Source of the DNA: Eubacteriales bacterium
Lineage (GTDB): Bacteria > Bacillota > Clostridia > Lachnospirales > Lachnospiraceae
Assembly: GCA_030533235.1 (NCBI GenBank)
Contig: JAUNJN010000001.1
Coordinates: 1-64,000, forward strand
Length of the DNA stretch: 64,000 bases
Direction: 5' to 3'
The notes below the pieces were generated by a model. That model searched no databases. It was given only the letters and a program-made list of their open reading frames with translations, and had not been told where the DNA came from. The position numbers and the translations under genes were made by a program. Below, piece after piece: positions 10,208 to 17,888 of the stretch (the stretch's first letter is position 1; the number at the start of each line of letters is the position of its first letter).

Positions 10208-10819
10208 ATGGGAAAAGTATTTGTTCATGGATTAGGACAAACACCGGAGAGTTGGAATGCGGTCCTTTCGTCTATAGATGAGACGGAGAAATGCGTGTGT
10301 CCTAATTTGGTAGCAGGTGTAAAGAACCAAAATGTGAACTATAAGAATTTGTATAAAGCATTTTCAGAGTTGTGTGATGAGTTTGATGAATCAATTAATT
10401 TGTGTGGACTGTCATTAGGTGGTGTCTTGACATTAAATTATGCCATTGAAAGGCCGGATAAGGTAAAATCGTTGGTTCTTATTGCGACTCCATATAAGAT
10501 GCCCAGAATGCTTTTGAAATTGCAAAACATATGCTTTCGGTTTATGCCGAAATCTGTGTTTCAGCAGATGGGTTTCGAGAAAAAAGATTATATTGGTTTG
10601 TGTAAATCCATGATGGAGTTGGATTTTACTGATAAATTGGATAATATATCGTGTCCGGTGATGATAGTTTGCGGAGAAAAGGACAATGCAAATAAAAAGG
10701 CATCTAAGGAATTGGCAACGCTTTTGAAGAATGCTCGATTAGAGATTGTCAGTGGTGCGGGGCATGAGGTGAATGTGGAAGCTCCGGATAAATTAGGGAA
10801 ATTGCTGAGTTCAATATAA
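10208..10819 (+). CDS. Alpha/beta hydrolase
   Basis: A 203-residue hydrolase with the oxyanion HGLGQTPESW, the nucleophile elbow GLSLGG (Ser is the likely nucleophile), an acid in VCGEKDNANKK and the catalytic His in GAGHEVNVEAP. Compact size and lid resemble small serine esterases. The ATG at 10208 is chosen because AAAGGA lies upstream and because the fold starts there; an in-frame Met at 10172 would overlap the nitroreductase. Substrate cannot be inferred. Confidence 0.82.
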   Translation: MGKVFVHGLGQTPESWNAVLSSIDETEKCVCPNLVAGVKNQNVNYKNLYKAFSELCDEFDESINLCGLSLGGVLTLNYAIERPDKVKSLVLIATPYKMPRMLLKLQNICFRFMPKSVFQQMGFEKKDYIGLCKSMMELDFTDKLDNISCPVMIVCGEKDNANKKASKELATLLKNARLEIVSGAGHEVNVEAPDKLGKLLSSI

Positions 10820-10838
10820 GTGAGGTTAAATATATATT

Positions 10839-11474
10839 ATGGTTGATATACATAGGATTAGTGCCGGTAATGTGAATTGTTATATTGTGGTTGATAAGGA
10901 TAAAGCCATATTAATTGATACCGGAAGAAAAAAGTACCGGGAGAAAATATTAGAAAAGTGCAAGGAGTTTAATGTGAGCTTAATTGTACTCACACATGGA
11001 CATATGGATCATTGTCAGAATGCAGCTTATCTTGCGAATGCTTTAAACATTCCGGTTGCAATCAGCAAAAAAGATATTAATATGATACCAGATAATAGAA
11101 AGCAAGAAATGACAGCTAAAACTTTTTTAGGGAAAATGGTGTTATTAGTATCTTTAAGCAGCTTTGAGAAGGATACTTTGGATGTATTTGAACCAATGGT
11201 ATATTTGCAGAATGGAGACAGTTTGAATGAATACGGTGTAGATGCAAAGGTTGTAGAATTGCCAGGGCATACAAAAGGTTCTATTGGTTTGGTTATAGAA
11301 GATAAGTTATTTGTTGGAGATGCTTTGATGAATATGTTTTATCCAACTATATCAATGCTATATACAGATGAAGAGAAAATGCTAGAAAGTGCGAAATGCA
11401 TTGGTGAAATGGGAGAGAAAACAATTTATTTTGGACATGGGAAACCAAAACGAAATCGGAAATGGGTGAAGTAA
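10839..11474 (+). CDS. Metallo-beta-lactamase-fold hydrolase
   Basis: A 211-residue MBL-fold protein with the metal-binding THGHMDH motif (His53, His55, Asp57, His58). Further ligands are seen in ELPGHTKGSIG and in the C-terminal FGHGKP. Most single-domain members are thioesterase- or glyoxalase II-like hydrolases. It starts 19 bp after the hydrolase stop in the same direction. The last 13 bp overlap a 50-codon frame. Confidence 0.87.
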   Translation: MVDIHRISAGNVNCYIVVDKDKAILIDTGRKKYREKILEKCKEFNVSLIVLTHGHMDHCQNAAYLANALNIPVAISKKDINMIPDNRKQEMTAKTFLGKMVLLVSLSSFEKDTLDVFEPMVYLQNGDSLNEYGVDAKVVELPGHTKGSIGLVIEDKLFVGDALMNMFYPTISMLYTDEEKMLESAKCIGEMGEKTIYFGHGKPKRNRKWVK

Positions 11475-11614
11475 GTAAAGATGGTGGGATTACAGAAGAA
11501 GGTGTAAAGGTAATACAAGAATCGTTTCCGCAAGTTTCAGATGCAATTTTTGATAAAACATTAGAGAAAAGAAGACAGACTAATTTGAATGTGCAGAAAG
11601 CATTTAAGGAATAA
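11462..11614 (+). CDS. Possible 50-residue protein or gene fragment
   Basis: ATG at 11462, within the end of the MBL gene, opens 50 codons. The product is polar and charged: EEGVKVIQESFPQVSDAIFDKTLEKRRQ. It has no clear ribosome site and may be the C-terminal fragment of a lost gene. Confidence 0.3.
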   Translation: MGEVSKDGGITEEGVKVIQESFPQVSDAIFDKTLEKRRQTNLNVQKAFKE

Positions 11615-11670
11615 CGGTGCGTTCATGCATATTTTAGTATGTTGAGAAAGACGAAAGGTACGAGGTAATT

Positions 11671-12132
11671 ATGAAATTTGAAAAAGCAACTATAAAAGAT
11701 ATAAATATGTTAACTGATTTACGACTTGCATATCTACAAGAGGATTTAGGGGTTATTACTGATAAACAATTGATACAAGAATCGCTGCCAGGCTATTATG
11801 AAAAACACCTTAACAAAGATTTGATGGTGTACGTTGCAAGGGATGATGAGGATATAATTGCTTGTGCCTTTTTGCTGATAGTGGAAAAACCTATGAGCCC
11901 GTCATTTATTACTGGAAAAACGGGAACTGTTTTAAATGTATACACAAAGCTGGAATATCGGAATAAGGGTTATGCAAAGAAACTAATGACAATGATGTTG
12001 GAAGAAGCTACAGCACAAGATGTCAGCGTTATTGAATTAAAATCAACAGAGGATGGATATTTACTTTATAAATCTGTCGGTTTTGAGGATGTTGTGGTTA
12101 AGTATCATAATATGAAAATTGTGTTGCAGTAA
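11671..12132 (+). CDS. GNAT acetyltransferase
   Basis: A 153-residue protein of the Gcn5-related N-acetyltransferase fold. The acetyl-CoA binding motif appears as YTKLEYRNKGYAKKLMTMML (about 90-110). The N-terminus (ATIKDINMLTDLRLAYLQED) is typical of small Firmicutes members. The substrate is unknown. It is followed directly by the DUF3795 gene, whose ribosome site lies just after this stop codon. Confidence 0.85.
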   Translation: MKFEKATIKDINMLTDLRLAYLQEDLGVITDKQLIQESLPGYYEKHLNKDLMVYVARDDEDIIACAFLLIVEKPMSPSFITGKTGTVLNVYTKLEYRNKGYAKKLMTMMLEEATAQDVSVIELKSTEDGYLLYKSVGFEDVVVKYHNMKIVLQ

Positions 12133-12150
12133 TTGTTGTGGAGGTGTCAC

Positions 12151-12528
12151 ATGGAAGAAAAAATCACCTTATGTGGAGATAATTGCATAGAGTGTCCCAG
12201 ATACAATGCACATAGTGAGAAAGAACTTCAGAATGCGGCACAGTTATGGTATCGGGTAGGCTGGCGAGACTGCGTTGTTTCCGGTGAAGAAATTAGATGT
12301 GAAGGCTGTTCTTCACATAAACAATGTATATATCATTTGGTAGAATGCACAAAGGAGCATAATGTAGATAAATGCAATCAGTGTGCGAAATTTCCTTGTA
12401 GGAAGATTAGTAGTATGTTGGAGCGTTCCAAGGAATATCAGAAACGATGTAAAGAGGTCTGTTCGGGTGCAGAGTACGATATGCTGGAAAAAGCATTTTT
12501 TGATAAGGAAAACAATTTGAGGAAGTAA
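12151..12528 (+). CDS. DUF3795 family protein
   Basis: A 125-residue cysteine-rich protein. ITLCGDNCIECPRY at the N-terminus, RCEGCSSHKQCIYHLVECTKEHNVDKC and CAKFPCRKI match DUF3795, a family probably binding zinc or an iron-sulfur cluster. The ATG at 12151 has GGAGGTG 5 nt upstream and is preferred over a longer frame starting at 12133. A second member occurs here fused to DinB (47767). Confidence 0.8.
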   Translation: MEEKITLCGDNCIECPRYNAHSEKELQNAAQLWYRVGWRDCVVSGEEIRCEGCSSHKQCIYHLVECTKEHNVDKCNQCAKFPCRKISSMLERSKEYQKRCKEVCSGAEYDMLEKAFFDKENNLRK

Positions 12529-12545
12529 AGAGAGAGGTAGAGCAG

Positions 12546-13070
12546 ATGATACTGTTAGTGGTGGATACACAGAAATTGATAACCAATTCAAATTTGTATC
12601 ATTATGATGTGTTTGAAAATGCTGTTAAAACGTTAATTGCAGCTGCCAGAGAGAATAATGTTGAGGTTATTTATGTAAGACATGATGATGGTGCTGGTGA
12701 GGAATTGACGAAGGGAACATCTGGATTTGAGATATATGAAGGTTTTAGCCCACAGCCGGGTGAGAAGATTTTTGATAAGACTGTAAATAGTTCGTTTAAG
12801 GGCACAGGCCTGTTGGAATACTTGAGGGAGAAGAATGTCCGGATAGTAGCTGTTGTCGGATTGCAGACGGATTACTGTATTGATGCAACAATTAAGTGCG
12901 GGTTTGAGCATGGCTTTAAAATGATTGTGCCTGAAAATGCAAATTCCACATTTGATAATGCTTTTATGACAGGAGAGCAGAGTTATAAGTATTATAATGA
13001 GTTTATGTGGAAGGGCAGATATGCGGAATGTATTTCTGTGGAGGAAATGATTAAGCGGATGAAGGGGTAA
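12546..13070 (+). CDS. Isochorismatase-like cysteine hydrolase
   Basis: A 174-residue protein. The Asp of the triad lies in LLVVDTQ, the Lys in IFDKTVNSSFKGT, and the nucleophilic Cys in VVGLQTDYCIDATIKCGFEHG. These are the three conserved blocks of the cysteine hydrolase (nicotinamidase/isochorismatase) superfamily. The reaction cannot be assigned more closely. Its stop is 7 bp before the next gene. Confidence 0.87.
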   Translation: MILLVVDTQKLITNSNLYHYDVFENAVKTLIAAARENNVEVIYVRHDDGAGEELTKGTSGFEIYEGFSPQPGEKIFDKTVNSSFKGTGLLEYLREKNVRIVAVVGLQTDYCIDATIKCGFEHGFKMIVPENANSTFDNAFMTGEQSYKYYNEFMWKGRYAECISVEEMIKRMKG

Positions 13071-13077
13071 GTGCAGA

Positions 13078-13443
13078 ATGGAAGAGGTTATTAGAAAATA
13101 TTTTCAATGCTGGCTGGATAAAGATGGTGATGCTGTAAAGAAGATTTTTACCGATGATATTATTTACAGCGAGTGTTATGGTCCGGTATATAAAGGCATC
13201 GGACAGATAATAAGATGGTTTGAGGATTGGAACCGAAAAGGGACTGTTTTGCAGTGGGATATAAAGCGTATGCTTGTTTCCGGGAATACAACCGTTGTGG
13301 AATGGTATTTTAAGTGTGACTATGAGGGCAATGTAGACGGTTTTGACGGAGTTACCATTGCTGAGTTTGATGCAGATATGAAGATTTGTGATTTGAAGGA
13401 GTTTCAGTCGAAGGCAGAGCATTATTATCCGTATGGGGAATAA
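13078..13443 (+). CDS. NTF2/SnoaL-like domain protein
   Basis: A 121-residue single-domain protein with the cone-shaped NTF2-like fold suggested by IRKYFQCWLDKDGDAVKKIFTDD, then GPVYKGIGQIIRWFEDW and the C-terminal beta-sheet (TTVVEWYFKCDY). Such proteins serve as isomerases, dehydratases or ligand binders. It follows the cysteine hydrolase closely and may share its message. Confidence 0.78.
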   Translation: MEEVIRKYFQCWLDKDGDAVKKIFTDDIIYSECYGPVYKGIGQIIRWFEDWNRKGTVLQWDIKRMLVSGNTTVVEWYFKCDYEGNVDGFDGVTIAEFDADMKICDLKEFQSKAEHYYPYGE

Positions 13444-13473
13444 GTAAATTCCTATGTAAAAGGGAGTGAGAAT

Positions 13474-14739
13474 GTGAAAGAATTTGAGAATTTAGTTAGT
13501 ATTCAGGAATTACAGCAACAGATTAGTGCATCTAAGCTTTTTAGCATATTTTTAAGCAAAGAGCAGCGAAAACAAAGAAAAGAAATTGAAGAGCAATTGA
13601 ACAGTTTACTTAACCAAATGAGGTTGTTTTCTGAAAGATTTTCGCCGTTGGGATGGTGTATGTATGATAGTATGAGTGTGCCTCTACTTGAAAAAGCTAA
13701 TCAGGTTTACGAGATAGAGGGAGCAGAAGCTGCTGAGTGCGTTTTAATAGACTATTACAAAGGAGAAGTAAAAGATAGGATACACCAAATACACCATAAA
13801 TCAAAAGAGTTGCTGTTACGTTACGAACTGATTAAAAATGCATTTGAGGAACATTTTACAGAAAGATATTATGCTAGTGTTCCGCTATTTCTAATTATAG
13901 TCGATGGAGCTGTGAATGATTTCACGAAAAGTAAGGGTCTTTTTGCGGAGGGAACAGATGTTACTGCATGGGATTGTTTAGTTGGATGTAATGATAGTTT
14001 GGAAAATATAAAGAACGTTTTTAATAAGGGCAGAGGCAAAACTAATTCAGAAGAAATACGAATGCCTTATAGAAATGGAATCTTACATGGTAGGGATCTA
14101 AATTATGGGAATGAGTATGTATCGTGCAAGTGTGTAGCGTTATTATTTGCTGTTGCGGAATGGATGGCAATGAAAAATAGTGAAGATAAACGAAAGGAAA
14201 AATATCAAAAAGAGCATGAAGTAATTTCACTAACTCAGGCGTTAAAAAGATATAATCAAGTTCAAAACGATAAGCAGGAAATCCAGAAATGGAAGAAAAG
14301 AAGTGTAGAGGTTGGGAAAGATATTCCGGAATGTGGAACGGTTGAGGATTATGAGAATTATCAATACATAGTACCGGTAATTCAATTTCTGCAATATTGG
14401 GAGAATAAGAATTATGGAATGTTGGGAAAGGTATTGAAGAATATGTTTTCTTATGAGACGTCCGAAAAAAAGCGAGCTGGAGAAGCAAGAAAACTTTTTG
14501 AACATAAGAAATTAAATGATTATAAGTTACTTGAAATCGAAGAACGTGGATGCGGTATGTCTAAAGTAGTTGTAAATGTTGCATGGGATAGTAATGGAGA
14601 AATGAAAAGTGGTGATTTGGTTTTAGGCGTGTCCTATGTATCATTGAATCAAGAGGCGAAAGAAGCTGCATTGCCGTGGAAGAATAATGGGGAATGGGTT
14701 ATTTATCCATGGGATGTAAGTGCACTGCATAAAGCGTAA
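13474..14739 (+). CDS. Large protein with a HEPN-like RxxxxH motif
   Basis: A 421-residue, mostly helical protein. RNGILHG places Arg200 and His205 in the R-x4-H arrangement of HEPN ribonucleases, and the surrounding helices (CVALLFAVAEWMAM just after) fit that fold. The N-terminus is coiled-coil. The last ~75 residues are beta-rich, ending with NNGEWVIYPWDVS. The start is GTG, 7 nt after AGGGAG. It is followed 38 bp later by a zinc-ribbon protein and then by a type III toxin-antitoxin locus, which suggests a defence cluster. The HEPN call is from the motif only. Confidence 0.5.
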   Translation: MKEFENLVSIQELQQQISASKLFSIFLSKEQRKQRKEIEEQLNSLLNQMRLFSERFSPLGWCMYDSMSVPLLEKANQVYEIEGAEAAECVLIDYYKGEVKDRIHQIHHKSKELLLRYELIKNAFEEHFTERYYASVPLFLIIVDGAVNDFTKSKGLFAEGTDVTAWDCLVGCNDSLENIKNVFNKGRGKTNSEEIRMPYRNGILHGRDLNYGNEYVSCKCVALLFAVAEWMAMKNSEDKRKEKYQKEHEVISLTQALKRYNQVQNDKQEIQKWKKRSVEVGKDIPECGTVEDYENYQYIVPVIQFLQYWENKNYGMLGKVLKNMFSYETSEKKRAGEARKLFEHKKLNDYKLLEIEERGCGMSKVVVNVAWDSNGEMKSGDLVLGVSYVSLNQEAKEAALPWKNNGEWVIYPWDVSALHKA

Positions 14740-14777
14740 CGTTGTTGTGTGGATTTTAAAAGAGAGAAGGGATTGCA

Positions 14778-15692
14778 ATGAAGCGAACATATGATGATGT
14801 TGTGAACTATGTAGAAAATCAAAGTAATGGGAAATGTAAAGTAATAAGTGCGAAACCAGAACATTCTTTTGATGATTTAGGAATTATTGTTAATGTCTGG
14901 AATGTGAAGACGGATGTAGATGGTGATTGGTGGGTTGTGGAAGGCGAGCGGGTTCCTATGAATTTGTATCCACAAGGAGCATATTATTTTTCGGTAGATG
15001 AAGTATATTCATTTCATATGGGACTGATGGAAAGAATGTATGCATCTCATGAAAACTATGAACCAGAAGGTTTTGTAAGAGCAATAACGATGGATGGTGA
15101 AATTGCACCAACGTTATTTAGAAAACTTAAAAATGTTGCAATGCTAATTGATGGGGCACAGGAAGTTGAGGATTTTCAGGCAATTGGGGTTCAATGTAGA
15201 GAAATACTAATTGAATTGGGAAATACAATATACTATCCTGAAATGTCTAGAGGAGAAGAACAACCTCAAGCATCTAATTTTAAACGTAAGGCAGAATTAT
15301 TTGTTAGACATTATATGTCAGGTAGTGAGAATAGCGATTATAGGAGCTATATTAAAAAAGTAACGGAAGCAACATGGGACTACGCGTCCAAAATAACACA
15401 TTCTCAAACTGCTACATTTTACGAGGCATCCAGTTGTGTGACGATGACAACGTCGCTGGTAGGGATATATGAAAACATTCGTCAAAAAATATATGATGTT
15501 TTATCGCAATATATATGTAAAAGTTGTAAAAGTAAAAAATTATTGATTATTGATGATGAAAGTAATGACGAAGGCGTGGTTACCAAATTATATCTTCAAT
15601 GTAAAGAATGTGGAGAAATAACAGCGGTTGTATTTGATATTGAGAATAGCAAGCCATCTGATTATATTCAAGGGAAAATAGAGGATGTATAA
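14778..15692 (+). CDS. Zinc-ribbon protein of unknown function
   Basis: A 304-residue protein. The middle (about 115-235) is helical, with QAIGVQCREILIELGNTIYY and a conserved-looking ITHSQTATFYEAS. The C-terminal end has a zinc ribbon, CKSCKSKK and CKECGE about 35 residues apart. The general pattern recalls helical domains found with abortive-infection and nuclease proteins, including the gene at 55511. AGAGAAGGG precedes the start. It ends just upstream of the type III antitoxin promoter. Confidence 0.5.
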   Translation: MKRTYDDVVNYVENQSNGKCKVISAKPEHSFDDLGIIVNVWNVKTDVDGDWWVVEGERVPMNLYPQGAYYFSVDEVYSFHMGLMERMYASHENYEPEGFVRAITMDGEIAPTLFRKLKNVAMLIDGAQEVEDFQAIGVQCREILIELGNTIYYPEMSRGEEQPQASNFKRKAELFVRHYMSGSENSDYRSYIKKVTEATWDYASKITHSQTATFYEASSCVTMTTSLVGIYENIRQKIYDVLSQYICKSCKSKKLLIIDDESNDEGVVTKLYLQCKECGEITAVVFDIENSKPSDYIQGKIEDV

Positions 15693-15732
15693 TACTCTTA
15701 ATTTTGGGTAAAGATAAATTTATAATATGCAG

Positions 15733-15761
15733 TTGACACAGCCTGTTAATTGTCATATTAT
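15733..15761 (+). promoter_or_regulatory. Promoter of the type III antitoxin RNA
   Basis: Consensus -35 TTGACA (15733-15738), a 17-bp spacer and -10 TATTAT (15756-15761). Transcription would begin within a few bases of the first repeat. Confidence 0.75.
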
Positions 15762-15771
15762 AATTATAGAG

Positions 15772-15873
15772 AGGTCTCCATTAACCTTATGGTCTTGAAC
15801 CATAGAAGAGATGAACATTAAAGAAGGTCTCCATTAACCTTCGGTAATCAATCCGTAAAGAGATGAACATTAA
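15772..15873 (+). ncRNA. Type III antitoxin RNA, two tandem repeats (CptI/ToxI-like)
   Basis: Two ~52-53-nt units start with AGGTCTCCATTAACCTT (15772 and 15825) and end with GAGATGAACATTAA (15808 and 15860). The middle differs: unit 1 can form TATGGT/ACCATA, unit 2 CGG/CCG, so the hairpin is kept while its sequence changes. Short tandem repeats between a promoter and a terminator, directly ahead of a ToxN/AbiQ-like gene, define type III systems: the toxin cuts the repeats into RNA units that hold it inactive. Confidence 0.82.
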
Positions 15874-15876
15874 CGA

Positions 15877-15905
15877 GTGGGAAGCTTAGTCTTCCCACAT
15901 TTTTT
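15877..15905 (+). terminator. Terminator between antitoxin RNA and toxin gene
   Basis: GTGGGAAG (15877-15884), loop of six, CTTCCCAC (15891-15898), then ATTTTTT. In type III loci this terminator is leaky and sets the antitoxin-to-toxin ratio. Confidence 0.85.
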
Positions 15906-15931
15906 AACTCAAAATACAAAGGAGCAGTATT

Positions 15932-16498
15932 ATGTTTACACTGGAGGGAAAGTTGACATTTATCAACATTGACCAGAGCTACCTCAAAAAGCTGCATGAT
16001 GCATGCTCAGAGGTATATTATAAGCCAAGCGGATATGAGAATAAGCCATACATAGGAATTCTGATAAATAAAAATGACAGAAAATATGTAATTCCATTAT
16101 CTTCAGCCAAGGAAAAGCATAAGACATGGAAAAATGTCGATAAGGAATGTTACTTAGTTTATGAGATGGCGAAGAAGTCCAGTATGGGACAAGGAGATAT
16201 TTGGGTGGCAGCAGAAGATGATGATGTAAAGCATATTCTTTCTGTTATGGATATTAAGAAAATGATTCCGATTGTGGATGGTGTTTACAGCAGAGTAAAT
16301 ATTAATCCTGAGGACGTAGATACCGATGATGTTAAAAAATATAAGGACTTGCTAAATAAGGAATATTCCTTTTGTTTGAAGGTAATTGATGAAGTTATTG
16401 GAAAAGCCAACAAGTTGTACGATAAACAGATGGCAACCGGAAAGGTAGTTAAGTTCTGTTGCGATTTTAAAGCGTTAGAAGAAGTGGCAGATAGATAG
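15932..16498 (+). CDS. cptN: Type III toxin endoribonuclease, ToxN/CptN/AbiQ-like
   Basis: A 188-residue protein. The N-terminal core (INIDQSYLKKLHDAC, KPYIGILINKNDRKYVIPLSS, AKEKHKTWKN) fits the ToxN/AbiQ fold. The KPYIGIL and PLSSxKxKH segments match the family's conserved core. It would cleave cellular and phage RNA unless held by the upstream repeat RNA, causing abortive infection. AAAGGAG lies 8 nt before the ATG. CptIN systems are known from Eubacterium rectale relatives, which agrees with the host. The gene symbol is by analogy. Confidence 0.82.
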   Translation: MFTLEGKLTFINIDQSYLKKLHDACSEVYYKPSGYENKPYIGILINKNDRKYVIPLSSAKEKHKTWKNVDKECYLVYEMAKKSSMGQGDIWVAAEDDDVKHILSVMDIKKMIPIVDGVYSRVNINPEDVDTDDVKKYKDLLNKEYSFCLKVIDEVIGKANKLYDKQMATGKVVKFCCDFKALEEVADR

Positions 16499-16552
16499 AA
16501 GCGGATGACTCATGTGAGCCATCCGTTTACAACTATATGAGGGCATAAGAAA

Positions 16553-16792
16553 TTAAAACACTTCCAAACTATCCTCCGCATCCACCCATGCCTGCATCTC
16601 GCCATCCAGCGCAAGTCTTGCATATTCCAGCGGATTATCAATCGCCAGAGCATTTAAGCACCGCTGTGAATTAGGAGTAGTCCTTATCCCGGATTCTGCT
16701 TGATTGCAATCAATCCGGAGGATGTAGCTGTTATAATGGTTAATGTCGATGCTGTTATGCATCGGGTTATATTCAGCGTGTATCAATTTCAT
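16553..16792 (-). CDS. DUF6061-like small protein
   Basis: A 79-residue protein starting MKLIHAEYNPMHNS. It ends with a conserved-looking block, RTTPNSQRCLNALAIDNPLE and then YARLALDGEMQAWVDAED. This pattern is common in small Lachnospiraceae proteins grouped as DUF6061. The ATG at 16792 is preferred because AAAGGA lies upstream; a longer frame to 16894 would add an unrelated hydrophobic stretch. It is one of few minus-strand genes in this part. Function is unknown. Confidence 0.65.
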   Translation of the reverse strand: MKLIHAEYNPMHNSIDINHYNSYILRIDCNQAESGIRTTPNSQRCLNALAIDNPLEYARLALDGEMQAWVDAEDSLEVF

Positions 16793-17017
16793 TGTTATCA
16801 GTCCTTTCATTTGAATTGGAGGTAAAAAGCCCATGGGCTTATTTTGGACTTGAAAAACTTTCGAAATAAATATAATAATCACAAAATGTACCATTATGCA
16901 AAATCAAATATCACCAAAAACATTCAGAATAATACAATTAGTGATATTGACAGTAGTGTTGCTACAATCATTGAGTAATCTTTGAACACTTAATGATATA
17001 ATATCTATGTTTTCATT

Positions 17018-17051
17018 CTGGGAAAGTGTGTATGCACTTTCCCAGTTTTTT
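17018..17051 (+). terminator. Strong isolated terminator
   Basis: CTGGGAAAGTG (17018-17028) pairs perfectly with CACTTTCCCAG (17035-17045), a six-base loop, followed by TTTTTT. No gene on the plus strand ends just before it. A TATAAT at 16997 upstream raises the possibility of a very short transcript. Confidence 0.75.
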
Positions 17052-17134
17052 AAATAATCTTTATTCTTTTAGTAATATCAAAACAATAATTCCCGAATGT
17101 AAAACAAAATAGAAACAGAAGATATCAAGACAAA

Positions 17135-17253
17135 GGCATGTGCAGTCAGATCATTTGAGTTGTCAGAGCATATAAGCAGTTAGTACATATAAGCAGCCAG
17201 TACATGCGAGTTGTCATTGTATATGAGTTGTCAACGCAAATAAGCCGTCAGGG
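17135..17253. repeat. Degenerate 17-bp tandem repeat, about seven units
   Basis: Units begin at 17152, 17169, 17186, 17203, 17220 and 17237, with a more divergent one at 17135. Examples are CATATAAGCAGTTAGTA, CATATAAGCAGCCAGTA, CATGCGAGTTGTCATTG and CAAATAAGCCGTCAGGG. The period is exactly 17 bp throughout and there is no coding frame across it. It resembles iterons or a decayed minisatellite. Confidence 0.7.
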
Positions 17254-17888
17254 GCGATTACTGTTATATAGAACAAATTTAGAGTTAAACAGTATTTTCC
17301 CTACTTATTTGGATTAAATTACTGCCTGTTGGTTAGACAATATCAGATGAGCAGTAGAAATTTGCAGCGCAATTTGAATACAGATATAAAATTGCTGCCT
17401 TAAAGAAGATTATTATGGATAAGGGGGTAATATAGTTTTATAGGAGATCAAAAAAGAGATTAAATATCTGGAAAACAAGCTAAATTCTATCAAAAAAGAA
17501 ATGCTTAATATTGAGATGTCGGTTAAGGAATATGATTAATGTTCCTCTTTGTGTATTAACAACTGTAAATACACAAAAGAATGCATCAAATGTATTATGA
17601 TTTTGCAAGATCAAACCGAAATATAAAATAAAAGAATAAATTATTTGTCCAAACGATAGATTTGAAAGATTTATTGTTTGGAATAATCAAATGAATGTCG
17701 GATAGTAAAAGTGTCTCAAAAGGATTTGAGCTTAAAAGACTTCAAGGAGGAAGTGATACTATTTTGAATGGTATGGGATTGCTATACCTATTTTCTGTTA
17801 TATCTTTTTGCCTGATGAGTCGTGGGCTTATTTCCTGTGAGCAAAATGAATAATAATGTAAGTTTGTGCATTAAGGAGGTGTATTTCG

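Larger units (their letters stand above)
16793..17888. other. Gene-poor stretch of about 1.1 kb
   Basis: No full gene. It contains a strong terminator (17018-17051), a degenerate 17-bp tandem repeat (17135-17253), a 31-codon coiled-coil fragment ending at 17539 (EIKKEIKYLENKLNSIKKEM) without a usable start, and a leader (GTCGTGGGCTTATTTCCT at 17819) that recurs at 19137. Confidence 0.5.

Noticed and set aside
11622..11635. TTCATGCATATTTT shared with 22928-22941, as a possible recombination site between accessory genes
   Set aside because: A 14-bp AT-rich match with no wider similarity or symmetry; only two copies and chance is a fair explanation.
14042..14488. 148-codon open frame on the minus strand
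   Set aside because: Antisense to the HEPN-motif gene, no ribosome site, and low-complexity Ser/His/Phe composition typical of a shadow.
15772..15873. CRISPR-like or ordinary tandem duplication
   Set aside because: Only two units, with promoter, terminator and a ToxN-like gene; the type III antitoxin reading explains every part.
17135..17253. CRISPR array
   Set aside because: The 17-bp units are tandem without spacers, are degenerate, and no cas genes are present.
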